Positions 1 to 12,900 of a DNA stretch of 64,000 bases are shown piece by piece. Numbering within the stretch: the first letter of the stretch is position 1; every line of letters starts with the position of its first letter. The stretch spans positions 69,286,929-69,350,928 of the forward strand of contig CM049312.1 in NCBI GenBank assembly GCA_026874595.1, in the 5' to 3' direction. The translations under genes and the position numbers were made by a program. The stretch is from Sipunculus nudus. Its lineage: Eukaryota; Annelida; Sipuncula; Golfingiida; Sipunculidae. Below the pieces are notes generated by a model. The model was given only the letters and a program-made list of their open reading frames with translations. It had not been told where the DNA came from and did no database searches.

Positions 1-2379
1 TCGCATTATTCACACAATGCTTAGTTAAGTACAAATCGTGTTGACTCATGAGCAAAGGAAATGCATGGGTTGTATTACCATTTACTTACTTCAGAAGTTC
101 CACCTCCTTATATCCCCTTGGACGAAAGTGTGTGTGTGTGTGTGTGTGTGTGTAAGCCTATGCTTAGTACAACATAATGGAAAATTGTATGAAAAGAAAA
201 CAACCGGTATCAAGTAACACAAACGTACCTCTATTGAATGTATATAGAGAATTCATTTAAACATAAAACGAACGTTCTATTGAATCGCCCTTTACTAGAC
301 ATGGCATATTGCCATGAATTAAAATTAACGCTAAATTAGTAATTATATAATATTTTTATAGTAAATAGTATGAATAAATATGGGTTAGTTCTGAGATAAA
401 AATGATATAATGAAAAGGTGATCGTTGCATCATAAAATGGCATCACTTAATAATGAATCAGCATTGAAAAGTGCATTTATAAAAGTATAGATTACTGACT
501 ATTACAATGTTTTGGCTCATGTAGTCCTGATCAAAATATGTTTCAGACAAAATACAATTTTAAGGACTAAAGATTGGTTCAGGAATTCGTTTTATAATGT
601 GTTGATGAACTAGGAATGAAAATGGCATTCATGCATTAAATAAATGATGTGTTATGTCACTTCTTAACTGAATCCATGTTTAAATTTTCATTAATCAATA
701 TTTTCAAATTTCAAAATTGTATTTTTATGAAATTAGCTCATATATAAATCGTAAAATATATAAACAGTTTCCCTTTTTAAGTTACACCGTTTTGTAGTGG
801 CCATTATAAATTGTAATATAGGCCAGTTTGACTTTACAACGCTATATAAACAGTTTCTCTTTTAAAGTTAAACTGTTTTTGTAATGGCCATTTTAAATTG
901 TAATATAGGCCAGTATGACTTTGATAAGGCTATATAGTATTAATACTGTCAATACATTTTTCTCCGAGTATTTTGAAGGATTCAAGATATTTTGTTTTTG
1001 TTTGAGTTTTTATTCAGAAAATATAGGCCTCAGGCCCATAGCTTCACAATAAGATTCACATAATGCATTAAAACATAGTCACGTGACTTAATACTCAAAA
1101 ATCAAAGAACAAAACAACAACAACAACAACAACAACAAATAACAATCTTATCAGTATCAACAAAAATCAATAATGATAATAATAATAATAATAATTGTAA
1201 TAATAATGGATAATAAATAATGGTAATAGAATAATAATGCAAACATACATAATAAATAATAAATAGAAGAACAAATATTGTACATAAAAAGGGTATAAAT
1301 GAGTAGCATTAGTTTTGATTATGATTTACAGTTTACACCGATTTTAGCAACACATTTAAATATCTAATCTATACTGTATATACAAACCTGTTTCTAGTGC
1401 CTTACAGTCAAATTTCCAATTGGAAAGGAAAGCCATCAAGACAATATAAATTATATGTTTAAATCAATTACAAGAAACTGATGTTTGTAGAATTCTATAA
1501 GAAGGGCTAGTCAACTGAAAATGTGTATATTAACATTACACATTATCATTTTTGCGATGCGATATATATTCATGAAATTTTAACATAGTTCTAAGTTTAG
1601 TTGTGATGCAAACATTATTCAGTTGTTCACTCCTGCATAAAAGTGGTATAACAGTCCTGTTATTTACATAAAAGAATAAAACACAATTGACATAATCATC
1701 ATAATGGCAGTTCAGTCCAAAACTATATTTTCATTTATGATATTCATCATTTGCAAAAATGGAAACCTTTAAATGATTATAATAAATAAATAACCTGGTA
1801 GAATTTATATTATGTATCTACATCATTCATATCACATTTATATAACACTGCTGCATTGATGCAAGAAAGTTGCAATATATTCATCTGTTGTGCATACATC
1901 TATGTACTAAGTAAGTAAGCAGGTAGCAATACCTGTTTACCTTGCATTGGAAACATCATTTATTTACATTTAGCAAATGCAGGTACATAAATTAAATTAA
2001 AAGTCTGTGCAAAACACCAGAGCAGTTTTTATAGTTTATCTTTTACAATCCTAGTTGTTATTATTTGTGATGAAAATGCAAAATTAGATATTTATAATAA
2101 TTTATTAAAAGGATCACACAATCCAACATTTTCAATACTCATTGTTATTGTTCCTAGAATATAATAAAAGTTTAAATTACCCAATAAAGATACTTGATAT
2201 TTTAACTTCTTCTTTTTTTCTCTGATTTACAAGCTTACACTTTTCATATAATTTTACTATGGAATACCATCCAGTGCAGTTTTTCTTTTATCAAATGCAT
2301 GATATGTGAAGGCCGCAAGACTGTTTATTATGAATGGGTTTTTACTTGACATTAGTAAGTGGAATTGTGGATTCTTTAC
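1..2379. other. AT-rich non-coding DNA
   Basis: No coding exon is recognisable here. It holds a (TG)n tract near 131-154, a tandem duplication at 755-935, an (AAC)n tract near 1113-1138 and (AAT)n tracts near 1173-1200. The rest is AT-rich sequence with stops in all frames. Confidence 0.6.
755..935. repeat. Two-copy tandem duplication, about 87 bp unit
   Basis: Two adjacent copies start with ATATAAACAGTTT (near 757 and 844). Both continue through a GTAATATAGGCCAGT block. They differ by scattered substitutions, so this is an old local duplication. Confidence 0.75.
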
Positions 2380-3300
2380 TTAAGACATATATTTTCTCCT
2401 CAGGTTATCATACAAAGGACATTTCATAATGAAATGGTATTCATTTTCTACATATGCTTCTCCATGGTTTAAGCAGTATCTACAGAGTCTGTCTTCCCAA
2501 TTTATTTTCTTATGACGACCACGTTCTATTTTTAGTTCATGGGAAGATGTTCTTAGTCTTCCCAAACTAGTTCGATATCTCTTATTTTGAATGAATAATA
2601 AATATAATTCTGTATCTAATGTATTTTTAAATATAACATAAGTTTTTAATCTACCATTATTTTCTATGCTTGCTGACCATTATTGCATTTCATTATCCTG
2701 CAGTCTCTGCTTAAAACATGACAAAAATGAATTTATATCCCCTACATCTTGTGATAGCCATGCATATCCAAAACCAAGTGAAAATAACATATGTTTTATT
2801 CTTGTTGCCCAGTTTTCCTTACCCTTTTCATCTAATTTGTATAGTTTATAGTAAAGTTGCTTCGGGAATCTGATTTCTGGCATTCTCAATATTTTAATCC
2901 AAAAAGAAATACATTTCATCATATACGTGGTTTTAATTGACAGTCTGCCACATTCTCCAAGTGCTGCAGCATTGGGTGACGATGAATTAATACCAAGAAT
3001 ATATTTACAAAATCTGGTGTGTACTTGTTCTATTTTATCCCTTTTCATATAACCCCATAGTTCACTGCCATAAGACAGAACTGGTAGTACCATTTTATCA
3101 AACAAGGAAAATGATTCTTTTACAGTGATATATTTGTTCTCAGAAATAAACTTTTTTATCATTAGAATAGATTTATTTGCTTGGTATACCATTTGTTTTT
3201 CCATTTCAGACCATTTAAGAAATGAAGTGAAGTGCCCTCCCAAATATTTATAACTACTGGCCACTTCAAGTTTTTTCCCTTTAAAATACCATTTCTCATA
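2380..3300 (-). pseudogene. Non-LTR retrotransposon reverse transcriptase, C-terminal fragment
   Basis: On the minus strand, 3264-2680 reads the RT thumb and connection typical of jockey/CR1-type LINEs: SYKYLGGHFT, then a LFDKMVLPVLSYGSELWG block, an FCKYILG motif and a GECGR motif. A second frame at 2565-2380 gives a zinc-binding tail with C-R-Y-C and E-Y-H-F-x-x-K-C-P spacing, like the zf-RVT region of such elements. The segment before SYKYLGG (3300-3265) reads WYFKGKKLEV in frame, but upstream of that the frame breaks and the catalytic FADD region is not visible. It is a 5'-truncated, frameshifted relic. The exact LINE clade is not determined. Confidence 0.8.
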
Positions 3301-3609
3301 TCTTTTTCAAGATATTTATCGACACATCTTATTACTATCCAGAAGAATCTATTTTCTTTACAAAAGAGGTTTATATATCTTAATCCCTGTGAATACCTCA
3401 GTTTTGTTTTGTCTTGTTATAACATATCTCAAGCGGTTAATTGTAACTGGATTTGCCTCAAGTGCAAAGGGACCGTGACTGCAGAATCTTTTAGACATTT
3501 GTCAAAACTATGGTATTTCATGTGTTATTATGTATAATCCTAAAAAACAGAATGATTTGTGATTAGATAAAAAGGTTACAGTCTTGTTTGTCCTAAGGTG
3601 ACATAAGGA

Positions 3610-4035
3610 GGTTTGGAAATCAAATTTGTACCAAAAGTGAAATATTTAGATGTTGTCATTCAAGATACTCTGCAAGATCATGAAGATATGGAAAAGCAAT
3701 TAAGAAGTTTATATACACTAAGTGATATCATTTTGCATACATTTAGTAACTGATTACCGCCGGTCCTTGCATCTTTGTACCAAGCACACTGTTCTAATTT
3801 TTATAATGTCACACTGTGGTGTAATTATTCAAAACAGATGTACAGTAAATCAAGATTGGATGTGATAATGTACTCAGACGGTTTCTTAACTATCTTAGAA
3901 TGGATAGTGCCAATGTATGTATCTTATGGACCAGATAATTTCTATAAAAATATTTATAGATTTATGTGCAGATTGGAAAATAGTTCAAATATAATCATAA
4001 GGCGTTTATATGATAACAACACAATCAAGTCTGGA
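3610..4035 (+). pseudogene. Second RT relic, plus strand (non-LTR type)
   Basis: The plus frame reads KFVPKVKYLDVVIQDTL, then DHEDMEKQLRSLYTLSD, a stop near 3750, then YQAHCSNFYNVTLWCNYS, and later a D-N-F-Y-K-N-I-Y-R-F-M-C-R-L block. This order (VKYLG-like motif, D-E-D-M, R-S-L-Y, K-A-Y-C-S-x-F-Y, L-W-x-N-Y-S) matches the C-terminal region of RTs common in aquatic invertebrates. It lies tail to tail with the minus-strand relic. It has a stop and no upstream catalytic core, so it is dead. It differs clearly in sequence from the neighbouring relic, so it comes from another LINE family. Confidence 0.65.
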
Positions 4036-4104
4036 GTCCTGTGGTCTACCTGGCAAACTTGCATACACCAAACCAGGGGTGATAGTATGAATCCAGGAAG
4101 ATTG

Positions 4105-4632
4105 CTCTTTAAAGGGCATAATCGAAGCAATATTATGCCTATTCTTTCACACTATCAGTTCAGTTTGCTTTATACAAAAGTTTTCCAGCAGAACCATCCC
4201 AGCACACAGTCTCATATCCTCGCATACGGCTGTTTAACACCTGTTATGGCTCTGCGTGTTGGTAAACACAGTCCACTTGTGTCTGTTTACCATAAAAAGG
4301 CCGCGTGTCCGAAGGTCTGATTAAGAGGGGCAATACGCGGTGTTTCAGCCAGTGGGAACATGTTTTTATTATTTGGGCCAAGTCATCAGGGCATCTCCTG
4401 ATTGACACGTGTTGTGGCTCCGCGCTGCACACGGCACCACGCACTGTGGTTATGTTGACACCAGCGATCGCGCCCGGTCCACATTTTTAACACTCGTTTA
4501 CAGGAGTAAGCAAACGGTTTCAAGGCAACATTTTGGCAGTTACGAATTTATTTTAAAATGAAGAAGCTATTTTTCGTGTTAACCCAACATGCTTTATAGG
4601 TGATTGGGCCCCTTTAATGAAAATCCATTTTC
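4105..4632 (+). mobile_element. MITE, copy 1 of a pair (inverted copy at 40205-40690)
   Basis: The segment from CTTTAAAGGGCATAATCG to GATTGGGCCCCTTTAATG matches 40205-40690 in reverse orientation. Shared blocks include CCTCGCATACGGCTG, a GTTTACCATAA-type block, ATCTCCTGATTGACAC and CGATCGCGCCCGGTCCAC. No transposase is present. The ends give an imperfect terminal inverted repeat starting AAAGGG. This copy has an extra stretch near 4165-4210 relative to its partner. Confidence 0.75.
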
Positions 4633-4639
4633 TATTGTA

Positions 4640-4717
4640 TTCCTTTTATATGGGGTTTACCTGAAATTAAAATATCTAATCATATCTTATCTTATGTTAT
4701 TTTATATATATATATCA

Positions 4718-4761
<44 letters not shown>

Positions 4762-6529
4762 TAAATTATAAAACGCTCCCACATTGCAGAGATATGTATT
4801 GAATTCATGTTATGTGATCAATGCAAAATATATATAAATATGTGTGTGTGTGTATGTGTGTGTGTGTGTGTGTGTAAGACCTTGTATAAAGTGCATTTGA
4901 AAGTGGTGGACATTTCAATTAAGGTTATCCTTTTGATCTGATATAAAGAACAAATAAAATGCTCTTTTCCCAGTAAGCCGTTGGCGTGAAACATTAAATA
5001 TGCCGGCACATATACATAACATATGCGCTGATCAGCGTTTTATACTGCAGACCGTTGATCAGCGAAATATACCCTCCCAAGTATGAGCGATAAAACATGT
5101 ATGTTATGCGAAAACTCGGAAAGATCTGGGTCTGTCACAAAGTCGAAACATAGTAAAAGTCGGGAAAATCTCGAAAATTCCTACAGTGTGCACCTGCTGG
5201 TGTAGAATTCTTTTCCAGTGACTGGCATATTTTGTAACTGTATTATATTTATAATTTATTGTAGCAGGAAATCGTGGTCGATTGAAGTCATGTTGGAGAA
5301 ATATGACATTTAATGTACCGTATTTAAGCCTTATATTACATAATATAGGCCTAAAGCTTAAAGGCTGAGGGCCGGCCGCCCGGTTCCCGTGTGCATGAGA
5401 TGAGCAGAGACTTTTGGAAAGCCCGGCAATAACTCAGAAAATGACGTCATTAGCCATTCATCTGGATCTAAAAAGAGCTTAATTTAGGGAGTAACAGCTA
5501 TATCTTTAAGAATACAAATCACAGAGCAATAAATTACCACTTAAAATGTTGCTACTTACGGGTCTTACTCTTGACAATTATCACTACAATAATGAGGTCA
5601 CCAGAGGTCAAAAGGTCATAAAACTCTTGAATAATTGAAATTAAATAATTCCATCTCCCGGTAACAGTTAACCTCGGACAATCGGAATGCTCCAATCAAC
5701 ACTACAAAAGCATGAAATCACAAGGAAACATTGATGTAAAATCAGTGACCTCCTTATATATATTAATTGTTAATGTCGACATGTTTACAAATTTGAAGTT
5801 TTCCCGCTCCTCAGTCTTTAAAAGTATAGTCTGGGTTCTGATTTTATCTTTTCAATTATCTGTTAATGTATCATGGTCTTAAATCGTTATATATTAATGT
5901 TATGTTTGGTGTAGCCCCCCCCCCCCCTCCCTTTAAACAGCTTTTGCCAGTCAACTACTGACAAGTGTTATGTTTGTAAACTCACATTTATTTTATGTTC
6001 GAGATTTTAAGTATGCGCACACATTTATTTATTTTGTTTATTTACATCATCATATTTGTACAGGTTAATAAACCAACAAGCTAAAATCAAGTTTGTCTAT
6101 ATTGGTACATGGTATCCTGTACTATTTACAAATAAGAACATATATTAACTAAGATATCAATAGAATACATTCATAATTTACCACGGCTAAAGGTATAAAA
6201 CATGAACATTATAATTATGTGAACTCTAATACATACAAGCATATAAAGTATATCATATTTATAATTATAAAAGCAAGCAGAGTACTGAAATATGACAGTC
6301 ACTATGTAGCTATAATGTGAGGTACGAAGCAATTATAATACAAAATTTTGTAACATTGAAATAAAATGGTATATTATATAGATGGAGATAACTCATTCTT
6401 ATAATCAAGCTTTTTTTACTTTATATTCAAACATTTATTAGTTATTCCATGATTATATCCCAAAAACAGCACAGTCGTTGTCTTGTGAGTCCGAGTCCAG
6501 GCCATTGGTAATGTTACTAATATTTGAGC
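4640..6529. other. Non-coding DNA with microsatellites
   Basis: Contains (TA)n near 4706-4757, (TG)n near 4840-4876 and a poly-C run near 5915-5927. No exon or mobile element that I can name. Confidence 0.5.
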
Positions 6530-6740
6530 TAAGGCACAAATTCGTTAAAAGAATCCTTGACGGATTGAAAAATGGACTAAAATTTGTGTTTCATTTCCAT
6601 AATTAAAATTTTTGTATATTCTATTTAAGCAGGCAGGCGAAATTCCACGTATTGCGTCTCAACCAGCAAAGAAAAAAATCTATTTGTTTCCACAGCCCGT
6701 GGAATAATATTTTTTGTGTGCAGCCTTATGTATGTGGAGG
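6530..6740. repeat. Dispersed MITE-like repeat (relatives at 27250 and 60810)
   Basis: Blocks such as GCACAAATTC, AAAAATGGACTAAA, AAATTCCACGTATT and AATATTTTTTGTGTG recur in the same order at 60810-61050, and more weakly at 27310-27530. It lies just 3' of the last coding exon of copy A, so it may contribute to that gene's 3'UTR or lie beyond it. Confidence 0.55.
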
Positions 6741-6790
6741 TTGGACATCCTTGACTTATCCGGTTAATTAAATCAATTTGAGACCATAAT

Positions 6791-6901
6791 TTAACATGTA
6801 CCATTACTGGACGTGGAAAACGTACGTATGGACCGTGATACATTCCACACGGAGAAACCGGTCTGTAAGCCCCAGCACAGGAAACAGATCCAACTGGCCG
6901 C
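6791..6901 (-). CDS. TMEM179B-like: Copy A exon 5 (TM4 and C-terminus)
   Basis: Acceptor TTGTTGTAG, then AASWICFLCWGLQTGFSVW and a tail ending in SNGTC and TAA. In copies B and C the ORF stops seven codons earlier, after an NK pair. Copy A reads on in frame, giving it a different, longer C-terminus. Confidence 0.85.
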   Translation of the reverse strand, partial: AASWICFLCWGLQTGFSVWNVSRSIRTFSTSSNGTC

Positions 6902-9900
6902 CTACAACAAAGCAAAGTATCATGAATGAATACAAATACAAATAAAGATATTTACCTTATATGAATTCTCTCCATAATGGGGACCATGTAGTATGTGTAT
7001 TTTAAATGTTTCAAAGGCGTTTGATTGATAGTTTGTCATGATAATTTACTTTAAAACTCAGAAAATATAGATATATGGGGAATTGGATATGATGATTTAT
7101 TTAACTGTTAACTTAATGTGATACGCCCAAAATTTTAGGCTTTTTCCTGTGGTGTACCTCAAGTACGTGTCAATACATGGATCTTGATTCTTTTTACTGA
7201 AGGCCAATGATGCCAGAAGGACGTAATCTTCATTCCATCGGCATAATCAGTGCAATGGGGTCGCATAGTAAATACTTTTTACTTGTAATAATATTTCTCT
7301 ACCCATAATCGTGGGAACTTCTGCATTCTAGTACGTATTATAGGCCGAAGGTCATTATTTGTGAAGAATATTCTTTAAACAGTTATCGCGAAAATAACAT
7401 GCAGGGACCTACTATATGTTTTCTCATAAAATGGGTTTTCAATTGTTTGCAGGAAAATAATATATCTTGATAAGGTAGGTTATCATTTCCAGAATGAGGC
7501 AAGTTTAGGCATTCTTTGATTCGCAAAATAATAATCGCGAAAAAACCTAGGTGGACAAGTGTGGTGGAACGGACAATGGCGTCGAATCACCCTAGTGTTT
7601 GCAGAAGCTATCACGCCAACAGCCTTAGTGAAAAATAATGTCTTAACTTGAACTGAATTTCGATGAGTCAAATATTCCAAAATATGACAGAACAGTCAGC
7701 AACGTTTACGAAATGTTCATCACCCATTCCAGCTAGTGACGTCAGACAATGCAACGTCATACGCGACCGACCTTTGTGACGTATGTGGGACGTCACTATT
7801 GTCTTATAACAGCTCTCGGTACCACAGACATGGAAAGTCTTTTCATGGAGGAACGTAATGTCACAGGCGCATGAATTGCTATAAATGTAGATTTCGGTTA
7901 CATTTGGTTCTTTTCTGGGTAATTTCCTTATAACTATAACTTATCTGATATTTTCCTAGCGTTTTTCGCAATATATGGTCCATCTCTTTATTATTTACTT
8001 AATATTTGAGATAGGCAGGCAAGAAGCCCCCGTTGTTTGGCCCGACAGCAATGGCACATCGGTTTCGGGCTCAATATGAAGTACATGCGTGACTGGCTGA
8101 ACCATTGTTACGTCAGCGGTTTCACCATTTAAAGACTCCAGTTGTAAACCTATCAACCAATCAGAAAGCGCTTCCGCGGTTGCTATGCCATGGCCGTCAG
8201 GCCTAACGACGGGGGCTTCTTGCCTGCCTATCTCAAATATTAGAATCCAAAGGGTCACAAAGTAAATACTTTATATACGGACTATAATAACTTACAATTG
8301 CCATTGTAAAACTGAGATGGAAGCTTGATCCATCTACACCTGTGCCTTTCCAATCGATGTCTTGTAACTGGCCACATCTACAATGATAACAATTTCGAAC
8401 TTCTAAATAAACCATACGACAGTATTTGTCTTTGTTTTCTTTTAATATTGTTAATTAACTGTGGTTGTCTATTTGTTTGCGAGCGTTTCAAATTTGCGAT
8501 AATGCCGAAACGAAGCTTATTGCGAAATTTAAACCCGCATGAATAAAGCTCCTAATTTACGCATTTAATCAGTTATTGATACTACATGTACCATCGAGGG
8601 AGGAAAGGCAAAAACAGATTTTTGTTACCAGTCAATCAAAGATTTGCATATTATTTGCCAAAAATGAACAAGAATGTCCACTCAGTCCTTGTTCTCGAGG
8701 GTTCTCGTAACATTGTTATGAATTCAGGCACATATTGCATTTTGCATACAATTATGGATAAAGTGATGCGAGTAAGACCGCAACAAATGGCCCAAGGGCC
8801 ATGACGCTAAGCTGAATTTGACGTATACAGGTGATGCATGTATTAATTATTAATGTTAGATCTGGTAAAAAAAATATGTAAAGGAAACTTTAAAAATGGA
8901 TAGAATGACTTCCAGAGTGTTAAAGATAAGTCGTGGCAGCAATATCACTGTTCCTAATCCACTTGTTTAGTAACATACATGGAATTTGATAACTTATTTA
9001 TCTCAAATATTTATGTTGTCTATGTAAAATCTGTTTCCAGCACATATAATATACATTATGTTTCATAATTTAATATAAATACTAAACATAATGTAAACTT
9101 AATATCCCATGTTTGGATATTTTATTTAAATACATGCATATATTTTTATTTTTTATTTTATGAATAACAACACAACTGCCATGTTGTTTGTTTAACATTC
9201 AATTAGAATATGTATCTTAATGTCTTTTCAAGTTTTAATTTCCAGTCACGACATGCTGAGCGATGGCCCATAACATCTGAGTGAGAATCATTTGACTGTC
9301 AGACACCATTCAGCATAACCATGGGCAAGGCATCAGGTCATTATACATATGGAAGACTGTGGCATTTTCTGTTCCCAGCTATCAGGTAACTGTGACGAAA
9401 TATGTCTAGAGTACTTCAGCCAACTTAAAGAAGGATATAAGTTTGCTTAGGCTAGATAGGACCAAATAACACAAATAATTGAAAAATTATGCAGCTTCAG
9501 CAAATTTGACATATTTGGAGCACCAGAGGTATGTTTCCAACACAGTCTGGTTAAAAAAGACATCTCAGGTATATCAGGTATCAGTAAGGCACACATAAGA
9601 ATGCCTCACATGTAGGGAAGGATGATAGTTCTTGGGCTTACAGAACACTGGTATAGTTATTTTCACAGTGGCCACTGTCAGGTAAGTCACAAATGATAAT
9701 GAGTTAGTTACAGGGCTCTAATTTACTTAATTTGAGAGAGAGAGTATTAAGATTTCAGATTCTAATAGCCATTTAGTGACTTTATAATATGCTTTTATAA
9801 TAAATGGGGTAAAAAGGATTTGATGTGAGTGAAGGTTAAGTAAATCTATTCCACGTGCGTTTGTTGTGTGAATGGAGGATTTCATCCAGATCCTAGAATT

Positions 9901-12900
9901 TGCCTTGATTTGATTGGCCGGTACACATGTGACATCATGGACTGAATTTTATCAACAACTCGGATCTAGTAATGCATGTTGTTTTTATTCCCTCCTAAAA
10001 ATTTGGGACTGACAGTGGCAGATATACTGTGCCTTTACTGAGATCTGGTGTGTGACGTCACTGCCGAGTTAAAGGTGCTCATAGATGTGCCAATAGTGTT
10101 TAAACAAATCACACAACCTCATGTTTTTCGTGGAAAAATAGATAGAAAAAATTGTTTCCTCCAGGAACTGGGCTCATTTTATGTAAAATCTATATTCATT
10201 TTTTTTTTCATAGGCAATAATGTTATATAATAATATAATGAGATTTGGAATACGTTGGCTTGACTTTAATTCAAGAAAATTTACCAAGAACTCCCTAGAT
10301 GCAAAGTTCTATGTCCAACTGGTGCGATTTGTGTCTAGCTAACTAAATGATTTTGGCTAAATGTTTTCGGCCTGTAGGTCACATAATATAGGTAATCATG
10401 ACCTTATTTCAGGTTTTCATGCAGATTTGCCTAGAACCTCACTGGATGCTGCTTTAGAAGACTCTTGGCCTAACAAATATGATTTATTAAATCTGACATT
10501 CAGGGTGTTCATATGACAGATCATAGAATATAGGTCACCAAGGCCTAATTTCGTGTTTCCAAGTAAAGTTTCCAAGGACCTCGCAAAATATGACCCTAGA
10601 AGATTCTAAGCTTAATGGATACAATTTAAGGCCCCATCTAGCTGTCTGGGAGCTCAACACAAAGTTTTCGGTCCATAGGTCACAGAATATTGTCACCATG
10701 ACCTAATTTCAGGTTTCCAAGGAAATTTGCCCAGGACTTCGATGTAAGTACAGTTATATGTTTCTAGATATAACGGTTACGGTTTGTGACTTGTTAACGG
10801 CCGGCCCGAAGGAAGACTACCAATTGGTGATCACTATAGCTCAGATGACTTACAGTTAGCTGAGCTGAAATGAAACCCCCGCGAAGCAACGATAAAAGTG
10901 AAAATAACGAAAATTTACCCCGAGAATGTTACATCAACGACAGTATATGCGGGATTTCATAGCAATACGAATGAGTAACGATGTTTGAGTGACAATATCA
11001 CCCAGCAAATGGCAGTGCCTATATTAAGACTTTTAACATGATCTAATAAAGCTAAGTACATGTTGTTGTTGTTTACTATTGGCTTAAAACTAATCACTAG
11101 TATAAGGTTTACAGAGAGGTCCATTTTTCCTATATGCATTGAGATGTCTCACTAATATTGGTCCGCTCCACCCACTCATCACCACTCTTATGTTAGAAAT
11201 TATTCCCAAAAGATTTTTTTACATCCGAAAAAGCTGTACAATATTTTTTGATAATTTAAAAGGTGTCTAAAAGGTTTTTTTATAACATAAAACGCAAATA
11301 ATCTTATTTTCCAAAAAAGTTTTATTCCATAAATAGGTTTCCGAAATAATTCCCAAAACATACCATAAAGGTGTAAAAAAAGTTTCTTTTGATAAACTGA
11401 AAGGTTTCTAAAAGATGATCAATAATACTATGAGGGTTTCTAGAGGGTTTGCTAAAACTTGTAAATTTTTTTTGGGGAAAACCCTTCAAAGGTTTAATAT
11501 ATAAAAAGTATTATGAAAAAATTTAAGGGTTTTGCTATTTGGACACGCGAAAAACTCTTTTTAACCATTTATAATCTCCTTTTTTAAACAGTGTAGAGCC
11601 TAATTTTAATAAAATTATGTTAACGGTAATACAGGTTTGCCATGAAAATATGTATAAAACTTTGTATATACTTATTTGCGGGTACATTTGGGGTTGTCAT
11701 TTTGTTGTCACCAAGACGAGTGTATCGCCAAGGTACGTCTTGTTATCAAAGTGCTATAGTTGCTTTAGTATTACTAAGATTTGTCTTGTTTCAAGGGTAG
11801 TCGTGTTACCAAGGTCATCTTGTTACCAAGGTTATTCTTGTTTCTGGGTTAGTCGTGTTACCAAGGTTTTTTCTTGTTTCTTGGGTAGTCGTGTTACCAA
11901 GGTGATCTTGTTACCAAGGTTATTCGTGTTTCTGGGGTAGTCGTGTTACCAAGGTTATTCTTGTTTCTGGAGAAGTCGTGTTACCAAGGTGATCTTGTTA
12001 CCAAGGTTATTCTTGTTTCTGGGGTAGTCGTGTTACCAAGGTTCTTCTTGTTTCTGGGTTAGTCGTGTTACCAAGGTTCTTCTTGTTTCCGGGATACTCA
12101 TAATACCAAGGTGATCGTGTTACCAAGGTGATTCTTGTTTCTGGGGTAGTCGTGTTACCAAGGTTCTTCTTGTTTCTGGGATACTCATAATACCAAGGTG
12201 ATCGTGTTACCAAGGTGATTCTTGTTTCTGGGGTAGTCGTGTTACAAAGGTTCTTCTTGTTTCCGGGATACTCATAATACCAAGGTGATCGTGTTACCAA
12301 GGTGATTCTTGTACCCGGGGTAGTCGTGTTTTCAAGGTTATTCTTGTTCCCAAGGTTTTTCTTGATTCTGGGGCAGTCGTGTTACCAAAGTGATCTTGTA
12401 ACCGAGGCTGTTCATGTTTCTTGGGTAGCTGTGTTACCGAAGATATTCTTGTTTCTGGGGTAGTCGTGTTACCAAGGTGATTTTGTTACCAAGGTTATTC
12501 TTGTTTCTGTGGTAGTCATGTTACCCATATTATTCTTGTTTCTGGGGTACTAGTGTTACCAAAGTGATCTTGTTATCAAGGTCATTCTTGTTTCTATGGA
12601 CAGTCGTGTTACCAAGTGATCTTGTAACCAAGGCTGTTCATGTTTCTTGGGTAGCTGTGTTACCGAAGATATTCTTGTTTCTGGGGTAGTCGTGTTACCA
12701 AGGTGATCTTGTTATCAAGGTTCTTCTTGTTTCTGTGGTAGTCGTGTTACCCAGATTATTCTTGTTTCTGGGGTAGTCGTGTTACGAAGGTGATCTTGTT
12801 TTCAAGGTTGTTCTTGTTACTTGGATAGTTGTGTTACCCAGGTTATTTTTGTTTCTAGGGTAGTCGTGTTACCAAGGTGATCTTGTTACCAAGGTAATAC

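Noticed and set aside
3775-4320. 181-codon ORF as an intact gene
   Set aside because: Its first part is the decayed RT relic and its last third runs into a MITE.
7483-7680. Minus-strand ORF within copy A intron 4
   Set aside because: Inside a dispersed repeat; no splice context joins it to the gene.
11617-12300. ORFs of ~100 codons on both strands (for example 11617-11940 plus and 12007-12300 minus)
   Set aside because: They lie inside the 17-bp minisatellite; openness follows from the repeat unit.
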